From NCBI GenBank assembly GCA_905147135.1, contig LR990043.1:20523584-20587583 (forward strand): DNA of 64,000 nucleotides, given 5' to 3'. This document shows positions 34,175-45,440 of the stretch, piece after piece (within the stretch, counting starts at the first letter, position 1; each line of letters begins with the position of its first letter). The notes under the pieces are model-generated. The model did not search any database, was not told the DNA's origin, and saw nothing but the letters and a program-made list of their open reading frames with translations. Position numbers and translations under genes: made by a program. The DNA is from Blastobasis lacticolella (taxonomy: Eukaryota > Arthropoda > Insecta > Lepidoptera > Blastobasidae).

Positions 34175-34430
34175 AATAAATTAAATATTCGTGGACAAAT
34201 TCACACAGCGCCATCTAGCCCCAAACTAAGCAAAGCTTGTGCTATGGGTGCTAGATAACTGATATACTACTTAAATACTTTTTTAAATACATACTTATTA
34301 TACATAGAACACCCAGACCCGTAACAGAAATTAAAATTCATCATTTCAATTTCTGCCCGGCCGGGAATCAAACCCGGGACCTCTTGCGTGGCAGACCGGC
34401 ATGTTGACCATTGAACCACTCAGGTCGTCA
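34175..34430 (-). repeat. SINE-1 copy, full length
   Basis: Reverse-strand copy: AAATA tail, CACACAGCGCCATCTAGCCC, GGGAATCAAACCCGGGACCT (B box region), ending ACTCAGGTCGTC. Confidence 0.85.
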
Positions 34431-34769
34431 AATACAGTTATGTTACAGAAGATTAAGACACAGCAGGCACTGCTTATCTCTTAGAAAGAAATCTCTTTCA
34501 GCAAGCCTACCAGAGAAGTTACAATAAAATACCTCGATAGGTCCCTGTGCGATTTGCGATTTATCTCCGTTCCGAATCGGGCGCAGGTGAGGCGCGTGTC
34601 GTTGTTGCTTTGTACCTGGGAAAGAGGCAGAAGCTTAATATTCACTTCCTAATGATAAACAGGAGCCTGAACTTGATCTAGCACGGGTGGTGGTTACAGG
34701 CCATGGTTACTGAGAGAGTAAGCTTCGTACACTAGTCTAGAACTAGCCGATATGCATCATTTGCAGCGG

Positions 34770-34965
34770 ATGCTCTTACGGTGAGCAAAATATTGTGATA
34801 AAACCTGCACGTTCAGGCGACTAAATGTGAAACCATGATCCAATCAGGTCAGGTTCCTCTTATTACAGAGTCACGGAGGTCAGTCGCTCCACTGTAAATA
34901 ACTGGACTGCCATATGCTGGATGGTCAAGACGGACCCCGCGCGAAAGCACAAGACACCAAGATAA
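34770..34965 (+). repeat. SINE-2 copy, truncated and gapped
   Basis: From TGCTCTTACGGTGAGC through GTTCAGGCGACTAAATGTGA to GCACAAGACACCAAGATAAT. The GGGACATTAACG block is deleted. Confidence 0.7.
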
Positions 34966-36104
34966 TTTGTAAGTTGCTTTTTATAGTAAAAACTGATGAC
35001 CTGGTCCACAAAGGTAGGCTTTATTAATAGTTACGGATATTAAAATGAAAATATGAACAGTGGTACAAAACAACACTGTTCCTTTTAATTAACTTACATG
35101 TTCCATTTCCTTTACATGCAGCGAGCATAAATAAAAAAGCAACAGTGGAAGCCAGCAAAAGGCGTCGCTCCGAGATTGTGCACTTTTGTTCCATCACAAA
35201 AAATAGAAGGTGGATAGGGAAATAAAACAACTTTTTCACTGTTTTTAATCTGCATGCCTTCACAACTTTGCTCTCTTCCAGCCTGGGGCTATTTTAATCT
35301 CTTTGCCGCGTTCAACAGACATACGAACAAAAACACTTTTTCACTGTTGCTGTAAACTTGTTTAGCAGCGGAGTAATTCCGTTATCCAGAGTTTTCTTGG
35401 TTACCTAGTTATTAGGGCTGAAAAATGCGACGGACTTACAAAGTTTTAGATGTTCAGGAAATAAGGTAATTTACAGATGGAAGTTGCACGTGCAATGTTG
35501 GACTATTTGTCATTGTGAGACCAACTCTGTGTTGTAGTGAAGTTGCAACTCTTTAAATTGAGAACTCTGGAGAATGGGATCTTTTTTGACCCCCGACGAA
35601 AAAGGAGGGGTATTATAGAGGGGTGTTAAAAGCGGGAAGGCGGGTCCGGGTCGCAATCGGGATATAACGCCAAGATAATGATGTTGATCATAGAGGTATC
35701 TGTTGAAATCTAAGTTCATGAATCGTGGACGTTACTGCTTAGCATCAGGTTTACCGTCTACTCGTGTGCCACTAAGAACTTTCTCAAATTCTATAATGAA
35801 AACAAAATTGTAAGGTTTATTTGTTCATAAAATTCGATAAAGGCCTAAAGCCCTGCAGTTAAAAATAGATTGTACTCACTGACACCGACAGGACATCTAA
35901 AATCGGTCCCCGACCAAAAATATACGAGTTTAAGCCCTAATAATACCCCATCTATATAAAGCAGGATTTACCTTGTTAGAAATTCCTCGCCCGAAGGCTA
36001 CACGTATCAACGTGGGCTGCATTACGATCTAAATTAACTGCCTAGTCACAGCCTGTGGTAAAGGATACTACTATTTGTGCTTGCGTCTCTCATCCGTATT
36101 CAGA
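34966..36104. other. Gene-free stretch with SINE-2 tail trace
   Basis: 35652-35690 (GCAATCGGGATATAACGCCA, then AGATAATGATG) matches the SINE-2/LINE 3' end. 35580-35620 has the GACCCCCGACGAAAAAGGAG phrase seen in other lepidopteran repeats. Otherwise unassigned. Confidence 0.4.
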
Positions 36105-36225
36105 AACGTTATAATCCGCGTCATGAAAGAAGAGACTTGTCAAATGGCAGTAGAGGGGATTTCGCACAGGTAATCGCCTACTAAGCAAGTCGAACCACGT
36201 GACCCGCCAAGTCTCTTCTTATTTG
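36105..36225 (+). mobile_element. Short MITE, family E copy 2
   Basis: Inverted partner of 30407-30525 over about 120 bases. The ends include GAAAGAAGAGACTTG and CCAAGTCTCTTCTT. Confidence 0.7.
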
Positions 36226-37029
36226 ACACTAGTTGTACTATGAGGTCTTACAATGCGCGCGAATGGTTCAGTCAAAATGAACGAAATTTGCAAATAATAG
36301 AGCCGGCGTATTTATCTCAATATGTTGACTTAGCAGACGAGCATTGTGAGTACACTTTACTTAGACAAGTGTTGTTTGTGAATGCGTATTACATATATAT
36401 GTCGTCCTGGATAACAGAATAATACAGACAGCAGTTCGCAGAGTCGTTGTGATTGTGCCGATGCTGCATACCTACTATCGTTCTGAGATTTTAAAAAATA
36501 CTTACAAAGAATTGCTTCTTTGTCACCAAAACCAAGGTTTACGAGATGGTTCTGCGTTCATTTTGACACTGCGTCCTAAAGTATCTTGAAAATCAATGGA
36601 ACTAAAGCGATAAAATATCAACAACCGGATCACTATATTTTCAACAGCCCTTTTGCAACATTTTCATGAGCGACTAAAACGCGATGATAATAAATTCCCA
36701 CCGAAAGGAACGCGGAAATATGGGTATTTACTCGGAAAATACAATGTTTTCCTTTTCTGCCGGCCGCATAAAGGTCCCCGCACACTAACTTTAAGCACTT
36801 GATGCAATATAATCCACGTTGAAAGTACGAAGCTCCCGTCTGTGCGGTCTTTATTTTATTTGACGCCCCGGGCTTGCGGTAAAATACAATGGGGCTACTA
36901 TTAACTGGATCTTGATGCGTGGTATTAATGTTTCAACAATGGGGTAGTAGTATTTAGTGTTTTTTTTTTATTGTGGAAATGGTTTAAATTATTGAAGGAA
37001 CATCAAGATGATGAAGTCGCTTTCGGCGT
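36226..37029. other. Gene-free stretch, unassigned ORF
   Basis: A 60-codon ORF at 36240-36422 (QIIEPAYLSQYVDLADEHC) has a protein-like composition but no recognised family or splice sites. Confidence 0.3.
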
Positions 37030-37302
37030 CTGACTGTATTATCATCACAGCCCATTATAGTCTACTGCAGGACTTAGGGCCTCTCTCACGAACGGGAAGG
37101 TTATAGCCATAATCTCCACGCTTGGCAGGCGGGTTGGAGATCGCAGTGTTATAAATAACACAATGGTAAAGGCTGTTGCCTATTATTTTAGGAAATTCGA
37201 TTTTATTTTACGGATAAACGGAGAAGATAAACATTAGTCGCCTTGTACGACAGCCACGAGTGTAAGGGATTGGTGCTATTCTACTTTTCCGGATGCCATA
37301 CG
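37030..37302 (-). repeat. Repeat D copy
   Basis: Plus strand from TATCATCACAGCCCATTATA to TTCCGGATGCCATACGG, with the usual internal order; the GACTCTAG block is disrupted. Confidence 0.75.
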
Positions 37303-37387
37303 GTAAACGACAACGGCTCTATTCCCCTAGCTTATTTTAAACTATGCAACTTCCGACCGGTTTCGGTCATGGCGACCCCTTCAACCC

Positions 37388-37573
37388 CTAATCAGATTTG
37401 CGCTGATGCGCACGAAGATGGCTTGCAATCTTCTCGGAAAACTCCCGTGCACAATGTGGGCACGTCAGTTTGCCGTTTATAAAATTGTAAGTGATGGCTG
37501 CGGGTGTACGGGTTTTTATTTGGTCGCGTTTAGCGTCGAGATCAGCTTGGCGCTGCTCCTTGAAGTCGCGTAC
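37388..37573 (-). pseudogene. LINE ORF C-terminus with C2H2 zinc finger
   Basis: Minus-strand frame reads [19 protein letters not shown], then [20 protein letters not shown] and LRAHQRKSD before TAG. The C-x2-C-x11-H-x3-H spacing approximates a C2H2 finger. Insect LINEs often end in such a finger. The motif after the stop (GACCGAAACCGGTCGGAAGT) supports a dispersed retroposon. Upstream coding is lost after a TAA. Confidence 0.45.
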
Positions 37574-38036
37574 TTACCTCTGCACACGCCTCTGCACATT
37601 CAGACCGTTGTGGTGTCAAATCCTCAACTTCCTTGCCTTCTGAATATATTTATATTGGATTCTGAATTCCTTAAGTTTAGAATAAAATATGCACTTCACC
37701 ACTCTCTCTTCCTGCGTTCGGCATACTTGTCCGCACCACCAAAGTTGCCGACGCAGTATATAAATCTCAATGCCACCAACATTGGCTCGTCGTTGAAGTT
37801 CAGCATATACTCTGTGCCTACAGTTACAGTAAACAAGGGTGTTTATTACATTTTAATGCTTATCGACTTACTAAATTAATTTGAAAACGTTTGACGTCTT
37901 TAATCACATAATTCATGTCATGCTTTAACTAATTGTTATTTTGGGCATGCGGGTAGAGTGCCCCGATAATAATTAACACGTTTTTATTTAGAATTATCCC
38001 TTATTTTTAATTATTATTTTTACTTTGTAAAATTAA
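37574..38036. other. Probable continuation of the LINE fragment, degraded
   Basis: Minus-strand coding-like phrases ([12 protein letters not shown] region near 37690-37730) lie upstream of the finger in other frames. After about 37850 it is AT-rich and unassigned. Confidence 0.3.
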
Positions 38037-38396
38037 GAGCTTCGCTGGCCTAGTGGTTACGGTGTCCGACTCATAAGCGAGAGATCCCGGGTTCGAATTC
38101 CAATGCGGCTATGTATTCTGACTCTTTTCCGAGTTATGTATATCTGACCGATGCTCTTACGGTTAAGGAAAACATTGCGATGAAATCTACACATTCAGGC
38201 GATTGAATGTGTCACCATGATCCAATCTGGTCAGGTTCCCCTGCTAGCAGGGTTACGGAGGTCAGATGGCAGTCGCCCCACTGTAATTACCTGATCTGCC
38301 AAATTCTGTATCATGGTCGAGATGGACCCCGGGCCCTCGTTCGCGAAACCACAACCGGGACGAACGCTTGGATTAACACCAAGAAGATTATTATGT
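38037..38396 (+). repeat. SINE-2 copy, full length
   Basis: Head GAGCTTCGCTGGCCTAGTGG with B box GGTTCGAATTCC, complete body, and end TTAACACCAAGAAGATTATT. Confidence 0.8.
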
Positions 38397-38464
38397 TTTA
38401 CTTTGTAAAATTAAAAATTTTGTCCACATCTTATTCTGTTGGCCTCATATTATGGACATACTAC

Positions 38465-38580
38465 AAAGTCAAAGTCAAAGTCAAATATTTTTTATTCAAG
38501 TTGGGTTTACACAAACACTTATGAACGTCAATACAATAAAAAATGCTTTGCGCCACGGCATCGTCGAGTCGGCAACGGTA
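38465..38580 (-). repeat. LINE 3' end with (GACTTT)n tail
   Basis: Plus strand begins AAAGTCAAAGTCAAAGTCAA, then ATTTTTTATTCAAGTTGG, a retroposon end I recall as common in Lepidoptera, read backwards here. Confidence 0.5.
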
Positions 38581-39115
38581 CAGTAAAATAGATCGTATAA
38601 AGAAGATTTGTAGGTATTTGAACTACGTTTTGTAGTCCTAAAATCCTATTCGTGTTATGTTTGCTATTTAAATTAGAAGATAATCAAAGGTCATAGGCTT
38701 CTCCCGGTAGGTCGAATGCATTCGGAAATCCGAATGCATTCATCATCTCCCTACAACAGTCGCCCGTCCTCCTAACCCTTTATAAAAACAATTAAAATGT
38801 CAAAATAAAAAAAACAACTATTCTCCAGGGCAGGGGCTGCCAATCGAACGGTCGCTATGAAGGAATTCGTTTACTCATGTACCCAATTTGGCGAGAGCTG
38901 ACTCGGATGTGGGCTCAAAGTGCGGGTCGCTATCTGGCTGATGCATCGCAGCGATACAGCCAGTAGGAACAACTCACTTCGGTGTAGAAACGATTGTTTA
39001 GGGATTGGTACTGAAGTATAAGTTTAAAATACTTAAGATTTTAGGGTTATTAATTATCTTGAAGTTTGGCTGTAGCCATTATGTAAGTATGTATTATGAA
39101 TGAGTTAATAATAAT
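38581..39115. other. Gene-free stretch with a short perfect palindrome
   Basis: GAATGCATTCGGA at 38714-38726 is inverted perfectly at 38729-38741. Each arm contains the self-complementary GAATGCATTC. Otherwise nothing assigned. Confidence 0.45.
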
Positions 39116-39289
39116 CATCATTTTGGCGGTAATATCCCGGTTGTGCTTTCACGTACGAGTGCTCGAGGTCCACCTTGATCGTGATCTAACTATTTGGCAG
39201 ATCAGGTAATTACAGTGGAGCGACTGCCATCTTACCTCTGTGATACTGTTAACAGGGGAACCTGACCAGATTGGAACATAGTTACATTC
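39116..39289 (-). repeat. SINE-2 copy, 3' half
   Basis: Plus strand CATCATTTTGGCGGTAATAT through GATCAGGTAATTACAGTGGA to GGGGAACCTGACCAGATTGG. Head missing. Confidence 0.75.
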
Positions 39290-39956
39290 CTTTATCTTGT
39301 GTTTATATTTTTATCGTGCTGAGTCAAAGATTTTGACAATAACATAGTGTAGGATAAAAAAACATAATAAATTATTTTCGTATTTTTTCCGAGTCATTGA
39401 TTGTAGGGTCACAAGCCCCAATCAAGCAGAGCAGGCATCTAATGAAAACATAATGATGCGGCGAATATCCCCGACGGACCTCGCTGGGATGGTGACCACT
39501 GTTTGTCGAATGATTTATTTAGACAACGAACCTATCCATCTATTTCTTCGTCACTGTGACAATTAGGTAGATAAAATCTTACAATCAACTATTATTCAAA
39601 TTAGATCAACCTTAAAAAATGACACGTTGGTATTTTTATTTAGTCAGTCAGCCTATTCCGTAGAATACGCGCGAGTCGAAATCGTTGTTAAAGGTCTTTT
39701 AGGCCGAAATGTAAACAATAAATAAGAATATAGTTACAAAAAATGATATAATTATCTAAATGTTATTTTTAAATATTTGATTATTTTATTTGGAAACCGA
39801 TTGGCATTTCACTAAAGGGGCGGTACCTGTCCATTTAGTACGATATTATCCGTAGTACATTTTATCGAAAAAAAACTCGACACTTCATAGGCGTGCGCCA
39901 AGGACCAAGAATTAGCGAGCTGTCAAAATTATCATCCTATGTTGAAGAAAGCATAG
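39290..39956. other. Gene-free stretch, nothing recognised
   Basis: AT-rich, no features. Confidence 0.4.
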
Positions 39957-40079
39957 TCTCCAAAATCTAAAAATGGGCAGCAGCGTTTTTTATTGTCTTT
40001 TATCTATTGTCAATTATGGCAATAACCTTCCCTTTCATGGGAGACGCGTTAAGTCCTGCAGTGGACTGTTATGATGATT
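39957..40079 (+). repeat. Repeat D, 3' fragment
   Basis: AAAAATGGGCAGCAGCGTTT to AGTGGACTGTTATGATGATT. Confidence 0.65.
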
Positions 40080-40303
40080 TAAGTTAACAGTAAAACGGTA
40101 CCTATATACATACTTAACGTCACATCATTTCCCGTAAGGGTAAGCAGAAACCACATTATTCCACTCGCTACAGTCCTGTCAAATCTCTCTCCCTTCTTCT
40201 ACATTCATCAACCTTTTCATACATGTTCGCCGGTTCAGGGTACTTTGTCCTGACCTTTCCTTAAAACGGTACCATTATTTACTTATTTATTTAAGGTAAT
40301 GAA

Positions 40304-40355
40304 GCCGTGTGGTGTCCGGACCACTTATACTGCACCAACCCCTTTGACTTTCTAG
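40304..40355 (+). repeat. Repeat D, 5' fragment
   Basis: GCCGTGTGGTGTCCGGACCA, then CTGCACCAACCCCTTTGACT; only the first 50 or so bases. Confidence 0.55.
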
Positions 40356-40364
40356 GCACCGAAT

Positions 40365-40430
40365 TATTTTACTGTCCAGGACATCTGCAACCTAAAGGCA
40401 ACGGATGCGGTGCCAGCCTTTGAGGTTACT
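40365..40430 (-). pseudogene. Jockey-like LINE tail, same family as 15630-15990
   Basis: The reverse complement reads CCTCAAAGGCTGGCACCGCA and GGTTGCAGATGTCCTGGAC, matching 15868-15925 (YLKGRHRIR codons and adjacent 3' UTR). Confidence 0.6.
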
Positions 40431-41535
40431 TTTAGACATGCTGTGAATTACAGCTTGTACCTATGTTTAATAATTATTATGAAGAGTTATAAAGGTAGAA
40501 CAGTTTGTATGTTTGGATGGTCGAGGTTTGGTTTGTCGCCACCGTCGTATTCAAAACGGTGGTCAAAACTGGAACTAAGTATCCCCATTTTTGCTGTCAA
40601 CATCAGCGACGCCATTAGCGGGTCAGATAAGTTAATGGCACTATACACTCGCCATTATTACACAATTTCACAGATATTATGCTGGTCACACTGTTACTAA
40701 TAAACTTAATCAAAGCCAAAAAACAAGCCAAACTTCGTCCCCCTACGACACGTCAAAATGACAAGTGACTTTTCATGGCCCCGAACAGGATTACGTAATC
40801 AAATTAATGTGACAGGCAGAAGGGAATGCCAACATTTTAATATGCCTTATATCATACGATGATTATAGTCTGAAGAGGGAGTGTTTTCGAGGGGAAATAA
40901 TCTTTGTGTATTAAAGGGCTGGGCGTTTAAAAGCGCGTAACTCTGTATTCACTAGATAAAACACAATTCTAGCACAAAATAAAATCTGCCAGCATTTCCA
41001 TGCGACTGCAAACAAGTCAGCCATTGCGCGCTAAAAAGGATCCATCGAACAATTCAAACATCGAACCACACAAAAGAGGTCAGTAACAAAAGAGTATCTA
41101 TATCCAACCTCAGTCAATTAAGGTCATTCTTCTCCCCTCGCCCGATAAAATAAATACGGACAACAATAAATAAAAAAAAGGAAATATATTAGAGCCTCGT
41201 TGAGGGCAATCCGGCTATTTGACAGGTGACGCGGCGATCAAAGCGGGAAAAAGTGGCCAGTCATCGCCAAATGATTACCGGCCTCCTTGGATGTCAGATA
41301 TAGGGAACGTTATTGGCTGCGATGAAAAAGTGTTTGAGTTCCCGCTATTTTCGGTAAGTATGAGGTATGACATAACACTCGCGGTAAATCTACCTTTTGA
41401 TACGAGAAAGAGTATTTTAGAAAATATGAAATGACACAATCTATTATGTACCTACCCAAGCTATGCAGTCGACAAGCTAACCAAAGGTAAACTCTGTTTA
41501 TAAGCCGATTAAAATCGGGACAAAATATAGTATGT
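40431..41535. other. Gene-free stretch, nothing recognised
   Basis: Short ORFs (40410-40700, 41219-41434) without domains. Confidence 0.4.
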
Positions 41536-42012
41536 ATGTATGTATGTAAACTCTTTATTGCTTAATAAATACAGGAAATACAAAAATAATTTTACAAAGC
41601 AAAGGCGGGCTTATCCCACAATGGGATTTCTTCCAGCCAACCTTAAACAATCTGAAAGGACATTTAAGAAGCGGTGGAGGCAATAATGAGGTCTTAAATT
41701 AAATTACTACTACTTAAATTATATTATCTACTAATTATTATTACTACAACTAATTATTTGAACATTACCTTATGTTTAATTAAGTACATTAGTAGTTCCC
41801 TAAATATACAACAATATAACACTATACCTATACTATATAAATAAATATAATACTATATATATAAATACATATTTATATATAACATCAAGCTCTATTGATT
41901 GGTGAAAAAGTGCTTTTTCAGAAGTTCTCTGAAGGATGGCTGTGTTCGAGCATTATGAATGTCATCTGGCAGAGAGTTCCACAGGCACGCAGCATATACT
42001 CGAAAAGATTTC
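41536..42012 (-). pseudogene. LINE 3' end with ORF2 C-terminus
   Basis: On the minus strand 42012-41883 encodes SFRVYAACLWNSLPDDIHNA then RTQPSFRELLKKHFF, the classic end of jockey/CR1-type reverse transcriptase ORFs (RVxAxxLWNSLPxxI...FRxLLKxHLF). The 3' UTR contains CCCATTGTGGGATAAGCCC and the tail (CATA)n at 41535. This defines the family of the tails at 3191, 12036 and 49628. Confidence 0.7.
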
Positions 42013-42064
42013 CCATAGGCATAGGAAATATAGTCATATTTGTTGTTACCAATTATCAAGCATA

Positions 42065-42494
42065 TCTTTATATATATAATTCTTCTGTGAGTGTGTATGT
42101 CACTGAACTTCTCTCAAACGACTGGACCGATTTTGATGAAATTTTTTGTGTGTGTTCAAGGGGATATGGGAATGGTTTAGATTCACACCTAAGGTGTAGG
42201 GTAGGTGTAGGGTAGGTGTAGGGTAGGTGTAGGGTAGGTGTAGGGTAGGTGTAGGGTAAGTGTAAGGTAGGTGTAGGGTAGGTGTAGGGTAGGTGTAGGG
42301 TAGGTGTAGGGTAGGTGTAGGGTAGGTGTAGGGTAGATGTAGGGTAGGTGTAAGGTAGGTGTAGGGTAGGTGTAGGGTAGGTGTAGGGTAGGTGTAGGGT
42401 AGGTGTAGGGTAGGTGTAGGGTAGGTGTACGGTAGGTGTAGGGCAGGTGTAGGGTTAGAACGCTACGCGAACGAAGTCGCGCCGGGTCCACTAG
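42065..42494 (+). mobile_element. Helitron-like repeat, 5' TC and 3' CTAG between A and T
   Basis: Begins TCTTTATATATATAATTCTT, includes GGACCGATTTTGATGAAATT, and ends GAAGTCGCGCCGGGTCCACTAG followed by T. Start TC, end CTAG, a short CGCGA/TCGCG stem near the 3' end and insertion between A and T fit Helitron rules. No Rep/helicase coding is present, so it is non-autonomous. Its interior is mostly the minisatellite listed next. Confidence 0.5.
42192..42454. repeat. 11-bp minisatellite (TAGGTGTAGGG)n, about 24 units
   Basis: About 263 bases of 11-base units with a few single-base variants. Because 3 x 11 is a multiple of 3, the reverse strand stays open for 100 codons as an artefact (TLHLPYTYPTP repeats). 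Confidence 0.95.
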
Positions 42495-43495
42495 TTATAT
42501 GTAAAATTATCAGTTCTCCATAAATATTTTACAAACTTCCTTGAAAAATATTTTGAAAATCGTGATTAAACATCACTAACGTAGCAGTTACAATAAAAAT
42601 GTTTATCCTCTATCCTTCTTTGTTACTGAAAATAAAAATGTTCTTCCTCCGATTTTCATTAATCAAACGCAAAAATAATTGGTCCATATCAATAAAAAAA
42701 AGTAAAATCAACTTAAACTTTACTGAATTAAATTTTACAATACAGGCTTTACTGATGTCAGATATTTACCCCAATATAAAAAAACACAAACTCCCGAAAA
42801 ATATTACTAAAGAAGTATAAGTAAACATATTAAAATTCTTTCTCGACTTTAAATCCACTACAAAACATTGTTATCTCAATCTAAAACTAATTACATTACG
42901 AACAATAAACACAGCATTAACGTTTCAAAAATAAAATAAAGCGCCATCGTAAATAAATTTTCGCTGCCGTTTATTGTGTTACCTTGTTTATGCTTTATAA
43001 AGGGTGTTATTAAAATAAATCCAGCAACCCTTGTAGTCTGATAAGGCTTTTCAGAACAGCCCGTATTGTTAAGTTTCCCGCCTTTTAATAGAAAATGTTA
43101 TAAATGAACCTGGGGTGCTTACAGAAAGCTGTTTAAGGCGCATTGAGAAGTTATAATTACGTTAGTGGTACAATTAATTTTAATCAGGTAAGTTTATTGG
43201 TCGAGCCTTTATTAAACAATATTGTATTATGGTGTAATGAAATTCGCCCGATTGTAATGCTTGATGAGGTATCTAACCGCTTAAATTCTCAGTAAGTTGA
43301 AGTAGTTATATATCTAGTGCGTACTAATGTTTATTAACCTATCTAAATATAAGTTTTCATACTTTTCTAGTAGACCCGGCGGGACTTCGTCCGCGTACCT
43401 AGCTACCTACCTTTTTTTTCTTGCTTATAAACCTTCCTGTTGAGTCACTCTATCTATTGTTGAAAACAGCATTTCTTTTTAGGAATGTGATTTGT
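42495..43495. other. AT-rich stretch, nothing recognised
   Basis: A trace at 43372-43410 (GACCCGGCGGGACTTCGTCC) resembles the reverse of the Helitron-like 3' end. The 73-codon ORF at 42599-42820 is lysine and asparagine rich and not convincing. Confidence 0.4.
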
Positions 43496-43735
43496 TTTAT
43501 TAATCCACCTGATGGATAGTGGTCACCGACGACAAAGACATCAGATGGTACCTATAGACATGTCTTTTGAAAACCCCTATATTGTTATGCAAAAGAAAGA
43601 CGTCGGGAGGAAGCTCATTCCACATCTTACACATGCGTGGTAAAAAGACTTGCGATGCCCGAGCCTTGCTTGGATGCCAGACATCTAGATGATGTGCATG
43701 AAATCTATTCCATCGTCAGGATGATGATGAGCGTT
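43496..43735 (+). repeat. Dispersed repeat with GATGATGATG end
   Basis: CCACCTGATGGATAGTGGTC through GAGGAAGCTCATTCCACATC to CATCGTCAGGATGATGATGA. I recall the phrase order from other lepidopteran sequences; the class is unknown, and the tail suggests RTE-type mobilisation. Confidence 0.5.
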
Positions 43736-43754
43736 CGAAACGGCATAATTTCAA

Positions 43755-44065
43755 CAAATTCACAGAGCGCCATCTAGCCCTAAAGTAAGCCAAGTTTGTG
43801 TAATGGGTGTTAGATAACTGACAACCTACTAATATACTATCATATCATAGGTAGATACTTTTAAATTTAACCAAAGTACAATGTAATTTTAGACTTAAGT
43901 TTGATGAATAAATTATTATAATTATATTATATTACACTTTTATAGAATACTACACCCAGTCCTGTAACAGAAATTAAAATACTTCATTTCAATTTCTGCT
44001 CGGCCGGGTATCGAACCCGGGACCTCTGCGTGGCAGACTAGCAAGTGAACCGATTGAACCACTCA
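43755..44065 (-). repeat. SINE-1 copy with AT-rich internal insertion
   Basis: Reverse-strand copy from GAGCGCCATCTAGCCC to CGTGGCAGACTAGC. About 70 extra AT-rich bases (near 43860-43930) lengthen the central part relative to 20814-21071. Confidence 0.75.
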
Positions 44066-44167
44066 CTCACTGAACTGACATTAATAAATTAAATGTCTAC
44101 TACTGCAAAGAGACAGTATCTTGTCGGTAGCTTGAAAATCACAGCACGGGAAATTCTAGGGGAAAAA

Positions 44168-44420
44168 TCATCATCATATCAGCCGAAAGACGTCCACTGC
44201 TAGGCATAGGCCTCCCCCAGAGAACTCTACAAAGGCCGGTCCTGTGCCTTCTGCATCCAGCTGGTACCTGCGATCTTTACCAGGTCGTCGGTCTACCTTA
44301 CAAAAGGCCAATCCACGCTGCGTTTTCCGGTACGTGGTCACCACTCGAGTACTTTACGCCCCATCGACCATCTGTTCTTCGAGCTATGCCCTGCCCACTG
44401 CCACTTAATTTGGCAATCCT
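44168..44420 (-). pseudogene. RTE-1 LINE 3' end
   Basis: Minus strand encodes LEW, KWQWAGHSS and NRWSMGRKVLEW-type C-terminal RTE motifs and ends at the AGCAGTGGACGTC...ATGATGATG tail. Truncated at about 44420. Confidence 0.75.
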
Positions 44421-44877
44421 TAGGACCACAGAACACGATAGAAGTGTCATCTTCGCCATTAGTACCGAAACCGATGCCGCCGTTCCCGACCCCACTATTT
44501 TTACTACTACTCATGCAACTTAATATGCACAGGCTTACGCACGCACACGCACAGTCAAACGGAGCGCGGTGATTAGTCAATCGGTCACTACCACATACAC
44601 ACATTGCGTTGCGTGTGTGCTGTAAATCCTCTCTGAATTTACATTTACGCTAGGGATTGACAAAATCGAATTCTTGTCGATATTAATATTTTAATACTAT
44701 TATGGTATTTATTATTTAATAATAATGAATTGAACATTTTATTATATTGAGGGGGAGGGGGAAGGGGGGTGGGCTGAAGGACGCATAAAGCGGAGATAGA
44801 GTAGGGGTACCGTAGATTTACCATAGGGGTATGGCATTAGTACGGCAGAGTTATGTCAGGAGTACGATAATGTGTGC

Positions 44878-45287
44878 GTCCTGAGTGGTTCAGTGGTCAA
44901 CATGCTAGTCTGTCATACAAGAGGTCCCGGGTTCAATTTCCTGCCGGGCAGAAATTGAAATTATGAATTTTAATTTCTGTTACGGGTCTGGGTGTTCTAT
45001 GTATAATAAGTATGTATTTAAAAAAGTGTATAAGTACTATATCAGTTATCTAGCACCCATCCCAAACCATGGAGCATTTACTCTTTTGTCCACTTTGTCC
45101 CGCTACCTGCACTAGGGAGGAACTGTTCCTGGCGACTGGCCTTTGCCGTGGCCGACTACACGGCAGGTCACAACTAGGGTTTTCAAAAATTGACTCGACC
45201 AAGAAGAAGCACCCACAGTACAAGCTTTGCTCGGTTTGAGGCTAGATGGCGCTGTGTGCATTTGTCTACGATTATTTATTTTATTTT
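44878..45287 (+). repeat. SINE-1 copy interrupted by a 148-bp insertion
   Basis: Head GTCCTGAGTGGTTCAGTGGT to TAGCACCCA, then foreign sequence, then CAAGCTTTGCTCGG...GATGGCGCTG and an ATTT tail. The conserved SINE-1 order resumes exactly after the insertion. Confidence 0.85.
45060..45207 (+). mobile_element. 148-bp retroposed fragment with AGCACCCA duplication
   Basis: Flanked by AGCACCCA at 45052-45059 and 45208-45215. It ends in an A/G-rich CCAAGAAGAA. One frame (MEHLLFCPLCPATCTREELF) resembles the end of a LINE ORF (HLLxCPxCP). I infer a 5'-truncated LINE insertion. Confidence 0.6.
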
Positions 45288-45440
45288 AGTGTTAAGGTAA
45301 GGGTACAATTATAGTATGGCAGGGTCATGGCTGATATACGGTAGGGGTACGGCAGAGGTAGGGTAGGGTTACTGATAGTGCAGAGCTAAGGTAGAGGGGG
45401 GCTAGGAGTTTAAAAGTCCAAACCTTCTTTAGCAAGTTGC

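Larger units (their letters stand above)
44740..45440 (+). repeat. Degenerate GTAGGGGTA-rich tract split by SINE-1
   Basis: Before and after the SINE (44878-45287), purine-rich phrases such as GGAGATAGAGTAGGGGTACC and GGTAGGGGTACGGCAGAGGT recur irregularly. A CT-rich counterpart occurs near 45780-45840. This resembles a decayed minisatellite of the kind seen at 42192. Confidence 0.45.

Noticed and set aside
42192..42454. Possible telomere-like repeat
   Set aside because: The unit is TAGGTGTAGGG, not the insect TTAGG pentamer, and it lies inside a dispersed element.
42189..42491. 100-codon minus-strand ORF with perfect internal periodicity
   Set aside because: It is the translation of the 11-bp minisatellite; three units fill 33 bases, so no stop arises. 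Not a protein gene.
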